In this document: positions 24,543 to 35,398 of the stretch, in pieces | Layout: every line of letters starts with the position of its first letter | How positions within the stretch are numbered: the first letter of the stretch is position 1 | Source: Schizophyllum amplum | Lineage: Eukaryota; Basidiomycota; Agaricomycetes; Agaricales; Schizophyllaceae | Direction: 5' to 3' | DNA: 64,000 nucleotides | Assembly (NCBI GenBank): GCA_007026445.1 | Contig: VDMD01000097.1 | Location: 1-64,000, forward strand | Made by a program: the position numbers and the translations under genes | The notes under the pieces: generated by a model | What the model was told of the DNA's origin: nothing | The model's database searches: none | The model's input: the letters and a program-made list of their open reading frames with translations, nothing else

Positions 24543-25499
24543 ATGGACACTTGCCCGACGGAGCTTCACCTATACATCTGCCAACTCGTATCCTGCGTGG
24601 ACGATGGCCGCACGATCCGCTCTCTAGCAAGCGTATCTCACTACTACCGATCGCTGGCGCGGCACCTCATTCACACATCCGTGTCGCTATCCTCCGCGGA
24701 GAGAATCATCGACTTCGCGAGGAAGCTCGAAGACGACACCCTACGAAAAGGCGTCAGACATCTGTTCATGTCCGACCGCCATGCGACCTCCACATCTCAC
24801 CCGCCACAACAGACGGTACAAGAATCCATAGCACGGATCCTTACCCTCACCGGCCCCGCACTCGAGACGCTCTCCCTCCACTGCAGCAGCCTGCTCTCCA
24901 GCGCGTCCCTCCTTGCCCACACCGCCTTCCGTATACCCCTCCCCCGCCTCGAGGAACTCGCAGTACACGGCCTATACCCGTTCCCCTCCGACGCCCATAC
25001 CCACCTCCCACGACTGCACCGGCTGCACCTCTCGGGGCACCGCAATCCGCACGGCCTCCTCCAGCTCGGCGGAATCGAGACCGCATGCCCAGACCTGCGA
25101 GTTCTGCGGATCGACGGCGTCTCCGGCGCGCCTGCCTTCGCGCGTGAGCTGCAGCAGGCGATGTGCGAGCTGCGCGACCCGCATCCGATGGACGACGAGC
25201 CGGCAGGGACGGCATTGGAGCTCTTCCCCGCCCGCTTCCCGCCACTCATCGAGCGTGTTGTGGTGCAGCCGGCGCGATCGGAGGGCCGCTCATCTGCGAC
25301 GAAGAGGGTGAAGGAGGAGACGATGATGCGGGTGTTCGATGCTATGCGGAAGGAATTCGTGATGGGGAGCGGCGAGGACGAGCTCGTGTTCGACTTACTC
25401 GAGCCTCCTGCGGGCGCGGAGGATGTGCACGCGGTGATGCGCGATTCTTGGGCACGGAGGATTAGCGGTGATGATGGCAACGTACGTCGTATATACTAA
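24543..25499 (+). CDS. F-box-like hypothetical protein, single exon
   Basis: The ATG at 24543 gives 318 aa without introns. The N-terminus (TELHLYICQLV...RSLASVSHYYRSLARHLI) has the length and hydrophobic spacing of an F-box-like helix set. It is followed by a Leu-rich region with the beat LETLSLHC, LEELAVHG, LHRLHLSG and LRVLRIDG, which suggests four LRR-like units. The last third is charged. An in-frame extension upstream to 24441 lacks a better ATG. Proteins like this are common and uncharacterised in mushrooms. An adaptor role in ubiquitination is inference. Confidence 0.7.
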   Translation: MDTCPTELHLYICQLVSCVDDGRTIRSLASVSHYYRSLARHLIHTSVSLSSAERIIDFARKLEDDTLRKGVRHLFMSDRHATSTSHPPQQTVQESIARILTLTGPALETLSLHCSSLLSSASLLAHTAFRIPLPRLEELAVHGLYPFPSDAHTHLPRLHRLHLSGHRNPHGLLQLGGIETACPDLRVLRIDGVSGAPAFARELQQAMCELRDPHPMDDEPAGTALELFPARFPPLIERVVVQPARSEGRSSATKRVKEETMMRVFDAMRKEFVMGSGEDELVFDLLEPPAGAEDVHAVMRDSWARRISGDDGNVRRIY

Positions 25500-26191
25500 T
25501 AGAGAAGGGTATGCAGTTCTGGGAACTGCTATGAGGGGATTGTATCTTGTGGCGTACATGTTTATTTCTATCTTGCAAGAGCCGCGTCCCGCAGAGTTTT
25601 TAGTCCCGTTCAGGTCCTGTTCACACATAAAGCTGTTAACTGGCCCTTTTGCCTTCTGAATGGGTTATTGTACCGCGGCTGACGAGGAGCAGTGGAACAT
25701 AGTGATGAGCGGTGATGACTTCGGATAGGGGCGGCGCTAAGCGCCGCGCCACATCGGCCCGATCTACCGAGCCGCCGGATTCTGCCGTGCGGCGTGCGCG
25801 TGATCAACACCTGTTCTCAACTTCCATCTCCAGCATGTTGAGTTTCTTGACTTATGGCTGATGTCCTTCTTCCAGTTTCTCTTGCCTTCAGCATTTCCCC
25901 TGCTTCAGGCATATCCTTTTTCTGCCGCCTTCTTCTGAACTGCGAGGCCGGAACTGCGGGACAGCAAGTCCCTCCGAGACACTCCGTCATGGGAAGTGAA
26001 CACCTCTCGCGCACGTTCCGCTCGATCTCAGCAGTGAATCAAGACGGTCTCTCTTCTCCTATACTGCATCCGGCTTATAAGGTGTAGAATGAAGAGTGCA
26101 TATCCCCTCTACGTCTCTTCTACGGCGACACATATACCTCTCCCGCCGCCGACGCCGCCACCTTCGCCACCCTGCCGCCTCACCATTCGAC

Positions 26192-27295
26192 ATGCGCCCC
26201 TCAAACGACGAGCCCGTCCTCGGCGCGGACTACACTTATAACCCACTCGAGCCCGGCCGCTTCACCCTCGATAGCGAGGAGGACTGCATCGGCCAGGGAA
26301 CCTACGGCACCGTCTTCCGCGCGATCGACACTCACAACGATAACCGCACCATTGCCTTCAAAGCCCAGAAACTCGGGCACCCCAAATCCGCCCTGCGCGC
26401 TATGCAGAGACAGGAAGCCCTCATCCACGCCGCCATCTCCGACCACCCAAATATCGTCACCTTCTACGGCGCCTTCGCCTCCGACGAGCACCTCTTCCAC
26501 GCCATGGAGCTCGTCGACGGCACCGACCTCTACGACACCGCCGCCTCCGGCATCTTCAAGGGCCACCCCGAGCTCATCCGCGACGGGTTTTTGCAGATGA
26601 TCAGTGCCCTGCGGGCCATGCACGCTGAGGACTTTTACCACCGCGACATCAAGCCCGAGAACATCGTCGTCTCCGCGGACGGCCGGTCGTGGCGGCTCTG
26701 CGACTTTGGGCTCGCTAGCGCAAACCCGACGTCGCGCTGGAGCGGGTGGGGCACGGACGCGTACCGCGCGCCCGAGTGCAATGGGGGCGAGTACCGCAAT
26801 GCGCCCGCGGACGTTTGGGCGCTCGGCGTCGCGCTCTTCGTCGCGGTCACGCAGTGCGCGCCCTGGGGGGAGGCGAAGCCCGAGGACGTGTTCTTCCGCG
26901 CTTTCATCCGCGACGGGCCGCGGTACCTGTTGCGCGCGGCGAGTTTGACGCCCGAGTTTTATCGGCTGCTGCGCCGGTTTTTCGAGACGGATCCGGAGGA
27001 GCGGATAACGCTGGAGGAGGCGGAGGAGGCGCTGCGGGGGCTGGGGGTGTTCACGACGGAGGGGGAGGTCGACATCGACAGTTATTTGCAGTACCGGCTT
27101 CCTGTGGAGTTTGATCCACCGGCGGGGAAGACGCCGTCGCTGGGTGCGTCGTCGTCGAGCTCGCGATCTACAGTTTCTGTCGACATGCCCTCGCCATCCG
27201 CGCAGCAGCTGCCGCCGCCCTCGTCTGAGTCAAAGCGTGTTTTGACGGCGGAGTTGAATGCTCTGCATCTGGGCGACGAAGTGGTCGTCGCATAG
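26192..27295 (+). CDS. Serine/threonine protein kinase (Ran1/SKS1-like)
   Basis: Phosphorylates Ser/Thr on protein substrates. Intronless, 367 aa. Kinase landmarks are complete: glycine loop GQGTYGTV, catalytic Lys in IAFKAQKLG, catalytic loop HRDIKPEN, CDFGLA, then GTDAYRAPE, and DVWALGVALF in subdomain IX. The activation segment (SGWGTDAYRAPEC) resembles the Ran1/SKS1/VHS1 group of nutrient- and meiosis-related yeast kinases. That subgroup call is tentative. After the domain (~residue 300) comes a Ser/Pro-rich tail. The start at 26192 follows a CTTATAAG element about 115 bp upstream; an in-frame extension further 5' is Arg-rich and unlikely to be coding. Confidence 0.87.
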   Translation: MRPSNDEPVLGADYTYNPLEPGRFTLDSEEDCIGQGTYGTVFRAIDTHNDNRTIAFKAQKLGHPKSALRAMQRQEALIHAAISDHPNIVTFYGAFASDEHLFHAMELVDGTDLYDTAASGIFKGHPELIRDGFLQMISALRAMHAEDFYHRDIKPENIVVSADGRSWRLCDFGLASANPTSRWSGWGTDAYRAPECNGGEYRNAPADVWALGVALFVAVTQCAPWGEAKPEDVFFRAFIRDGPRYLLRAASLTPEFYRLLRRFFETDPEERITLEEAEEALRGLGVFTTEGEVDIDSYLQYRLPVEFDPPAGKTPSLGASSSSSRSTVSVDMPSPSAQQLPPPSSESKRVLTAELNALHLGDEVVVA

Positions 27296-27590
27296 CGTGA
27301 GGCTGGTTTTGATGTTCGCTCGTATCCTTCGGACTACATAGAGTAGATTATAGACAGGGACTTTCTGGGACTTTCGGCTTCGGATACCTCGCAGTACCTA
27401 CATTGCTTTACTGTACTTGTATCATCTAAGTGTTGTTGTTGTACATATGTATTGAGTGTAGGACAAGGAAATCGCCAACTACCAGACATGAATTCGAATG
27501 AGAAGGCAGCATTGACCCCGGCGCTTGAATATGTGCATTCCGATATATTAAAATTCTTGATCTATAAGGGCTGTTGTGTATCTTGAGATA

Positions 27591-27677
27591 GCCCGCCTAG
27601 CTCAATCGGCTAGAGCGTCAGACTTTTACGGCTAATGTACAATCTGAAGGCTGCGGGTTCGACCCCCGCGGTGGGCT
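27591..27677 (+). tRNA. tRNA-Lys(UUU) with a 13-nt intron
   Basis: The acceptor stem pairs GCCCGCC with GGTGGGC, the D-arm is GCTC...GAGC, and the T-arm contains GGTTCGACCCC. The anticodon stem TCAGA pairs with TCTGA. Removing 27629-27641 leaves the 7-nt loop CTTTTAA with anticodon TTT. The intron sits one base 3' of the anticodon, the canonical eukaryotic position. A second copy lies at 33188-33274 on the opposite strand. Confidence 0.95.
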
Positions 27678-28136
27678 GTCTTCATGACTTCGTAGACCTA
27701 ATTTTTGGCCACCAGTTTATCTCGTAAACCTCGTCGCACATACCAACATACTCGATGCCTTCGTCAACTCGATGGCTCACTCAACTCCAAGTAGCTCGCT
27801 TGCATCAGTCATTTTGCTCCCAACTGCGCCCTATGGGTCCTTCGTTTTGGCCCGTCACTTCAGCTTGGTAGGTCTCGGAAATGTTCCAGACTAGACGAAT
27901 GATTACGCGATACAATTTCCCCCCTTGAGATAGGAGTCCATAGACGGTACAATGACCACCGTACATGCAACGCAGAGAGGCTTATATGCCTCGTCATGAT
28001 GGGGAAGAAGGACGGAGGATCAACAAATTATAATGTGTGGGTGACAAGTATTGGTACTAAAGCTAAAGCTTTGAGCGTCCATTGAAATGGCGATGATTAC
28101 AGTGATGAACTTGATGAGGTTGAGAAGACAGGTCCG
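27678..28136. other. Intergenic, nothing recognised
   Basis: No coding or RNA signal is visible between the tRNA and the 3' end of the protease gene. It presumably includes the protease 3' untranslated region. Confidence 0.4.
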
Positions 28137-31100
28137 TTAAGCCGAGTCGTGAGGCCCTTTCGTGGCCGAGGTGGAGGATCGGACGCTTGCATTACTGGGA
28201 AGTCGCCGAGGACCACCAGGCGCGCGCTGAGGACGAGAAAGAAAAGACAGAGACGTACGTCGCAACGAGGTAATAGACGCCGTGGGTGACGGAGGTCCTC
28301 GTGTAGGATCCATCTCGCCGGGAGAATCCGTTAGAGGCACGTCTCCATGAGAGCCGCACCCAGCACCCCCAGCTACCGAGCTTTCAGCCGAGTTCTCCTC
28401 CGAGCGCACGTCCAGAATGGGCTCCAGCGTGATAGCATGGTGCGAAAAGTCAGGCAACCACGAATGTGCAAGCTCGGGCAACCGCGGCGCATGCGCCGGA
28501 TGTGTCGAGGGCGATAAGCCATCGGGGGTGCGGACCAGCAGATCGGGAGTGGCCAGCGCGGGCGGCAGAGGGCTCGCCGCACCCCGCGGGACCGACATGG
28601 CGCTATCCCGGCTACTCCTCCTCCGGTTGGACGCATGCAGGTCGCCGACGTTGAAGTACTCGAACTGCAGCTCCGCCGACCGGTCCCTCGGAGTCAGCCC
28701 ATGTCGTCCGCGCCGCTCCTCCGGGCTCGGTGGCGCCCGCTGACCGTAGTCGCGGACGCCAACCTCGCTGTCGCCACCATCCTCGTCGCCCGACCCGACG
28801 GCCGCCGCCCACGGTTCTTCCTGCTGGTACGGGAAGAAGGACGCGCGCGACCCCGAGGTCTCTTGCTTCACGTGTCTGGGACGCGACGCCGAGCGCGGGC
28901 GTGCGCCAGCAAACACGGCTGACGGCGGCTGCGGCGATACCCCTCGCCTGGAGTAGATCGAGTCCCGTTGAGCGGCGGTGAGCGACGACGAGGCCGATGC
29001 GCCGCGGGTGTGGGCAGTGTCCAGCAATGGGTACGGGCCGGCCTCGCTGACCGGTGTCGTGCGTGCAGGTTGATCGCTGTCGAACATACTCGACCGGTCC
29101 GGGGGGTTGAAGTAGGCCTTCCGCAGACGGGCGCGCGTTTCCTCGGGCGTGCTTGCCAGGAGAGGCGCATGCGTCGGCGACGCCAGCTCTCCGAACTCGC
29201 CAAGGCCGGGGCTATCGTATTGCTGCTCGGCCGAATGTGGACGCGGTGTTGCAGGCGTCAGGTCTAGCGAAGGTGGTCGATGTTTCGCGGGCGGTGGTGG
29301 AGGGATGCCTATTCATATGATGAGCGACCATGTATGAACGTCTAGGGTTCGACATACCACCATCTGTGCTGCCGCTGCCGACGCTTGCATGCGTAGGATT
29401 CCAGGAGTTCAGCGTAGCTCCGGAGTCCCAAACCACATCCCGGTCTTCATGGTTCACAGGCTCATATTTGCCCTTCCCACCGGCCACTCCGATCAACGTA
29501 TGCGACGTGGACATGCTGTACTCGCTGCCGATGCGTGCTTGCGCCAGTGGCCTGGTAGGCTCGTCGTGCAGGTTCGTGAGCTCATAAGCGCCCTACAATG
29601 AAGGTGACGGTCAGCTCGTGTAGTATCGGCTGGAATAAAGATCGACGCACCTTCGCTTCCTTCTCCTTCCCGCGCCTGAAGATGCCGAAAAAGGGTAATC
29701 TCCGACTTGTCTGCGCCTCCTGCGTGCGCTTCCCATCCGCATCAGCGAACCAGCCCGCCTCACCTGTCCCGCGCAAAGTCGGTGCGAGTTTGCGATCGCG
29801 CCGACGAACATAGAAGAATCGCAAGGCAAAGAGACCGAAGCAGACGAGGAAGAATGCTGCGCATGGGATGAGCCCTGGGCAAACGGGCGTGCATGTGCAA
29901 CTTACCGAGGCAGCCCAGGAGCACCTTGATACCAGTGGAAAGACCTGTCAATCAAATCGTGTCAGCAAGGAGGATGCGAAGAGAGGAGAGATGGGGAGAG
30001 GGATAAATCTAAGCGAGAGCAGATAGATAAAGGAAAGATTCAGCCCGCCTTCCGACCGCCGGGGCAACCACCGAACCGAGCATCGACGTGATATCGCTTC
30101 CTCACCGTCCGCTCTTCCCCCACCTCGCGCTAGTCGACGTGGTTCGTAACACATGGCATCGCGCGCACCACCGGCCGATTACAGTCCGAGAAGAATCGCT
30201 TCGTGTGCAGATACATGGCGGTCGCGGACGCCCTCATGATAATCGAAGCGATACAATCGACCAAGGACAACGATGACTCGCTTGAGGACAGATGGATTCC
30301 CCGAGGACAGACGAATTTCCCGAGAACATATGGATTCCCCGAGAACATATGGATTCCCCGAGAACAGAAAAATTCCCCAAGAACAGATGAATTCCCCGAG
30401 AACAGAAAAATTCCCCGAGAACATATGGATTCCCCGAGAACAGATGAATTCCCCGAGAACAGAAAAATTCCCCGAGAACATATGGATTCCCCAAGAACAG
30501 ATGACTTCCCCAAGAACAGATGAATTCCCCAAGAACAGAAAACTTCCCCAAGAACAGATGAATTCCCCAAGAACAAGAACAGATGGAATATTTCCCAAGA
30601 ACAAGAACAGATGGAATATTTCCCAGAAAAGATGGAACCAAAACTCACCATGACCACCACCACTAACTTCGTCTTCCGTATTCGTCGTAGCGTCTGCACT
30701 GGGATATGCCAAGCCATGTATTCGCACGGCGTCAAACTCCTCCGCCGCCCAGGTGTGGTTGGTGAGTGGGATGAGACCGAAGAAGGGCTGGTCGTCGTCG
30801 TAGCCGCGGGGCTGGTCGTCGTCGTAGCCGCGGGGGTCGTCGTCGTCGTCGTAGCCGCGGGGCTGGTCGTCGTCGTAGCCGCGGGGGTCGTCGTCGTCGT
30901 AGCCGCGGGGGTCGTCGTCGTCGTAGCCGCGGGGGTCGTCGTCGTCGTAGCCGCGGGTGATTATGGTGTCGGTGTTGTAAGCAGGATGGTGGTCGTGAGA
31001 AGGATGGTGGTCGGAAGGAGGATGGTGGTCGGTAGGAGAATGGTGGTCGGTAGAAGAATGGTGGTCGGAAAGAGATTGGCGGTGCTGTTCGAGAGGAGGG

Positions 31101-32777
31101 TGCTGGTCGGAAAGAGATTGGCGGTGCTGGTCGGAAGGAGGATGGCGGTGCTGGTCGGCAGGAGGATGGCGGTGCTGGTCGGCAGGAGGGCGCTGATTGC
31201 ATTGGTCGCAAGGAGGGTAACGGATGTGCGAGTACCGGTCGACGTAATATTGGAATGGGTCGTCCGAGGTGGGTTCAGGGAAGGGTAGTATTGTCCGCCG
31301 CCGTCTCCTGCGCGAAGACGAGACTGCACGGGATGCTGCACGACGCCTATCGTGGCCGCCCTTGTTATCGTCTTCGTCCTCCTTGCGCTCCTCGTGCTCC
31401 TCGTGCTCCTCGTGCTCCTCGTGCTCCTCGTCGTCCTCCTCATCGTCACTGCCCCCCGTCGCCGTCCCATTATCGAACGTGCTCGGATTCCGGTACGCCA
31501 TCACGCTGTACACATTCCGCATGAATGGCGCCCCAAGCACGATATCCACAGTCGCCGCGGCCGCCCCGCCCCCCAGATTCGTCGTGCTCTGTATCGCCCC
31601 CGTACAGCTCCCCCCGCCGCCCGAGTTCGCCCCGCTCTCACCGTGCGTGTCGAGGCTCAGGTCGATCGGGTGCACCGGCACCTCGACCTCCACGCCCGTC
31701 GTCGTGTCGGCCATAGTGAACGTCAGATTCAGCGGCATGGAGCAGGGGATGTAGAAGAGCCCGTCCGCGCCGGGGCCGACGCCGACGGCGCCGTAGATGG
31801 CGTTGGCGACATCAGGGCGGGCGAGGATGAGGGGCACGCCGGAGTCGAGGACGGCGCGAAGGGGCGTGGCAAGGAGGGACTGGTCCTTGTCGAGGGCGTT
31901 GGAGTGGCCGGCGAGCGTGGAGGGGTGTGCGACGATGTCTTTGACGAGGACGTTGAAGAGGAGCGTGCCGGAGAGGGAGGAGACGAGGGTGAGGTAGTTA
32001 AGGGCGGCGTGGGTGGACTGGTTGAGGCGCAGTTGCGTTGCGGAGGGGTGGGTGCCGATGCCCATAAGGGAGGGGTAGCGGTCACTCCCGGGCCGCTCGA
32101 GGAGCAGGGATATGAACGCGCTGGCGGGCGGGTCGTCGATGGCGAACAGGTTTGTCGTGATCGCCTCGCCATTCGGCGCGTCGTCATCGTCGTCCTCGGC
32201 CGGCTCGGGCACTTGCTGCCTGATGATGGAGTTTGCAGAGAACGCGAGCCCGAGCACGCCGTCGAATCTTCGCGAGAGCGGCTCGTTGTCGACCGTGGTC
32301 GCCGCGGAGAGCGCTTGCGCGGGGATCTCGAAGCCGTCGTCGCCCCCTAGGCGCACCGCGTCGTACACGATCTCGCCGGCGACGCTGCCTTGAAGGTATG
32401 CGATGGAGAAGGGCGTGCCGCCGGAGCCTTGCATGGAGTCCGACGCGGAGGGATCATAGCGCTCCCCCGCATCCCCGCATGGGTCGCTCTCGCAGTCCGC
32501 GCCTGCGACCCAGAGGTCCGAGGAGCCAGTGTCGACCTGCACATTCAGAGTCTGCGCGGGCGAGCCCAGCTCGATGGGTATTGCGTACGAACTAGGGCGA
32601 GGGTAAGCTGGGTTCACGAAGACAGGAATCCGCGGCGCACACATCGTATTGGCCGTTCTGAAAGGTCTGCATCTCGATGAGCACGCCGCGCCCATCGCGT
32701 TTCTGGCGCTGCCGCCTGTGCACATCGTGGCTTGCGTCGTGCGCGCCGTCGTCGGTCCTTGGGCGCTTGCCATTCAT
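28137..32777 (-). CDS. Membrane-anchored pepsin-type aspartic protease (A1) with long tail
   Basis: Cleaves proteins at the cell surface or in the secretory pathway. Transcript-order model: 32777-32641, 32591-30649, 29944-29906, 29856-29651, 29592-29358, 29308-28137; about 1,243 aa, all phases consistent. The two catalytic motifs are VDTGSSDLW and LDSGVPLIL. The flap region is ITYLQG-like (AYLQGSVAGEIV). After the domain come Glu/His repeats, Asp-Gln-His repeats and seven copies of an RGYDDDDP-type unit. A transmembrane helix (AFFLVCFGLFALRFFYVRR) and a ~450-residue cytoplasmic tail rich in Ser/Pro/Arg follow. The splicing of the helix exons matches the paralogue at 35399 exactly. Intron 2 is 704 bp, far longer than its neighbours, and contains a minisatellite. 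No signal peptide is visible at the proposed start, so a 5' exon may be missing. Confidence 0.82.
30281..30637. repeat. 19-bp minisatellite inside protease intron
   Basis: About 18 tandem copies of a 19-bp unit (consensus on + ATTCCCCGAGAACAGATGA, with ATATGG, AGAAAA and AAGAAC variants). The last three copies are longer or degenerate. Because 19 is not a multiple of 3 and the unit has no stop in most frames, it creates long spurious reading frames on both strands. It lies wholly inside the 704-bp intron of the aspartic protease gene. Confidence 0.93.
30788..31200. repeat. Coding repeats in protease: RGYDDDDP and Asp-Gln-His units
   Basis: Seven copies of a 21-27 bp unit (about 30788-30957) encode RGYDDDDP, RGYDDDQP or RGYDDDDDP on the - strand. 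About a dozen 18-21 bp units (31005-31200) encode DQHRHPP, DQHRQSL or DHHPPS variants. Both arrays are in frame with the protease and sit between its catalytic domain and membrane helix. The paralogue at 35399 lacks both, so the arrays arose after the duplication or were lost in the other copy. Confidence 0.88.
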
Positions 32778-33187
32778 GGTCAGGCTCTTGCGCTCGTCGT
32801 CGTTATGCACTCATATAGGAGCCGCTTCGTACGAGCTGGTGATCAGACACAAACGCGTTGGTTTGGGAGGATGGAAGTAAGAGACAACCGCTGTCGTCGT
32901 CGTCGTCTGACCATTTGGCCTAGACTTGGTGATCATCGCCACGACGGTCACGAAAGGCCGGGCGCTCAATTGAATCTGCAATCTATCATCAAGAAACACT
33001 CCGCCGATCCTGATTGGACAGTGGCTACCAGCCTACCTTGGATCGAAACACGTTGCAGAAAGTCCTGGAAATGCTTGAACAGACATAGTCATCTGCCTGC
33101 GAATGAGAACAGGGCAGCGCAATTTGACTGGGGGTTACATCGCAGTAGCCTCTGTGAGGGCAAAAAGAATGTCGTCAACATCATGGA

Positions 33188-33274
33188 GAGCCCACCGCGG
33201 GGGTCGAACCCGCAGCCTTCAGATTCTACGTTACCCGTAAAAGTCTGACGCTCTAGCCGATTGAGCTAGGCGGG
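33188..33274 (-). tRNA. tRNA-Lys(UUU) with a 13-nt intron, second copy
   Basis: The complement has the same mature sequence as the tRNA at 27591-27677: GCCCGCC/GGTGGGC acceptor, TCAGA/TCTGA anticodon stem, anticodon TTT. The 13-nt intron differs at several bases (CGGGTAACGTAGA against CGGCTAATGTACA), while the exons appear identical. That is the pattern expected when only the mature tRNA is constrained. Confidence 0.95.
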
Positions 33275-33431
33275 CTTGGTTACCATCATTTTCTTTCTTT
33301 TCTGAGCGCGTTGTTACTCGAATTGTTACAGGAGAACACCTTGAGCTCTATCTCTACAAGTACACGAACCAAAAACCAGGACTTCTGCTTCATACGACTC
33401 CTTACTGCCATTGCGCGTAGCTTGCGTATGC

Positions 33432-34906
33432 TCACTCCTGGATTACTCCTCGTATCCCTGAGTGGAGGTCAGCTACAGTAACGAGCATTCGAGCGGAAAT
33501 GCTCGACGTACACATATCCTCCTTCAGGTAGTCTCTGAACTTCAAAATATCGCGCGCCTGGCATTCCGTCATGTACCCCTGGATGATCTCTTTCGTTCTC
33601 GAGGTGCGGAATGTCCGCGGCTCCATGCGCGTCGCTAACACGACGGTGAACCTCTGTAGTGGTGGATGTTTGGTGGTATCCCCATGGGCGACCAGTGAGT
33701 CAATCGCGCGCCAGCTGGCTGCCGCAGCGGTCGTAGACAAGGCCAGTTCGTTCGCCGTGTACGTGTAAGGCGGTAGCTCCCAGGCAAGGACGAGCGCGGC
33801 GCGGCGTAAGCTGGGCCCGAACATCCGTAGTACGGTAGAGACCAGCTCGACGTGCCAGAACGCCGAAGGCGCGTACACAGTGAGCATATTTGCGTTCATA
33901 CACACGACGAGATCCTTGAGGCAGACGGTCCGGACGACACTGTGAGCGGGAAGAGGACCCATGGCGAGCAGATCTGTATCTGGGGTGAGACTCGTGGGTG
34001 GAACGAAGACGGATCAGACATACCAGTCACGCCCTGAGGGTTGAGCGGCAGCTCGAGGTAGTCCAGTTGTACGCCTGGGGTGGATATATAACGATGAAGA
34101 GATTGGTAGCTGTCACGCTCAAGGATGCCGAAGAGCTCGAGCGAGCGAAGCGTATGCGTGTCCGCGGCCTGCAACCAGGTCTCCCATCCAGCGAAAGACG
34201 TCACCTTGAGTCTGTGCAGGTGAGGAGGTGGCGCCAGGCATTCACATCCAGTAGGGTCGTGCACACTGAGACAGTCCGTTGCCAGAATGCGCAGGTTAGG
34301 CAGTTGTGCTACGAAGGCGGTCAACGCGCATAGGTTGGGGAATATGACGTCGCGATGCATCGTCAGGCTAGTAATCTGCGCCGAGAAGGGCGGATAGGAC
34401 CACAGATATCCCCAGGTCTCGGTTTCCAGTTCTTGTGAGAGTGCTTCGAGCTCGACGCTGGCCACGCCTGTGAGCTCATCGACGCGCTCGGCAAGTGTCT
34501 TGAGCCAAGCGACGCTATTGACGAGGGCAATTCTTTGTATGTCACCGGTTATGGCGAGGGTCTGGACGAGTGGGAGGAAGCCGCAGGTGCGGGCAGGCTG
34601 CTCAAAGAACCGAAGTGCGCTCTTCCAGCCGGGTGGCGCGACGGGGAGGCGGCGGAAGAGGTGAACGCGAGCAGACTGGGACCAAGCGCGGCATACGAGG
34701 CTACAAGCACGCACTACGCGCGGGTTTCCGGTGGCATACTTGATGATCAGGTCGCACAATTCTTGGGGAAGAAGGGGAGCGGTTTGATTAATCCTCGTCC
34801 GCTGTGGCGTGGTCAGTTGAAGGTTGGCAGGATGGAGCTGAGTACGCACCATGCGAGTCTTGCGCTTTGCGGGAGACGCCATATTAGCATCCTGATGGTG
34901 ATCCAT
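33432..34906 (-). CDS. F-box/LRR-like protein
   Basis: Transcript-order model: exons 34906-34024 and 33973-33432, joined across a 50-bp intron (GTATGT...ATACAG) that keeps phase; 474 aa. The F-box-like start LLPQELCDLIIKYA, then ACSLVCRAWSQSARVHLFRRL, is typical of the mushroom class. The remainder is Leu-rich (ITSLTMHRDVIF, LPNLRILATDCLSV, HLHRLKVTSF, LRSLELFGIL). The ATG at 34906 is the first in frame. A longer frame to 34936 begins without ATG. A CATAAATA element lies about 45 bp upstream of the ATG. The gene sits head-to-head with the second aspartic protease. Confidence 0.8.
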
Positions 34907-35398
34907 GATGGTGGATGAAGACAAGGTGGGTGGCACAAGTCCCCCGGCCTATTTATGCGTGACATTTGAGAACAAAGACCAGGGGTGACGTGACGCGGGG
35001 AATGATCATTCATGATTCGGCTCCGTGCTATTACCGGAGATCGGACCGATGGAGCGCAAGAATTTCCAACATTTGACGGTTGCACAACCCCGCATCTCGG
35101 GTTCTCAAGATCATATCCTCGCGACGGTCGAGGATTCCTGCTCGCCTTTCCCATCTCATCTCCTTCGAACCCAGTACGTTCTCGCTGCTGCTGTACAGCT
35201 CTAAGCGCTAACCGCTACTCAATAGGGAGGTTGAAGCTTGCGGCTGCATCAGAATCGCCCTTCTTTCTTTCTCTCGTGCTTTCATTGTTCTCAGTCTTTA
35301 CTCGTCCCAGACCTTTCCTACAACACATGCAGCATTGACCTGCGTGCTATACCATTCATCCCACCCTTTATCCTGCTCGGTCCAGGACAGTCACGAAC

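Noticed and set aside
26201..26641. 146-aa antisense frame in the kinase gene
   Set aside because: Valine/glycine-rich shadow of a strongly codon-biased exon.
30281..30637. CRISPR-like array
   Set aside because: Units are directly abutting 19-bp copies with no unique spacers, in a eukaryotic gene.
30179..30735. Long open frames on both strands across the 30.3 kb minisatellite
   Set aside because: They come from a stop-free 19-bp unit repeated out of phase with codons. The paralogous protease shows this segment is an intron.
31352..32350. 332-aa + strand frame opposite the aspartic protease
   Set aside because: The - strand encodes clear catalytic motifs; the + frame is a GC-bias shadow with repeats.
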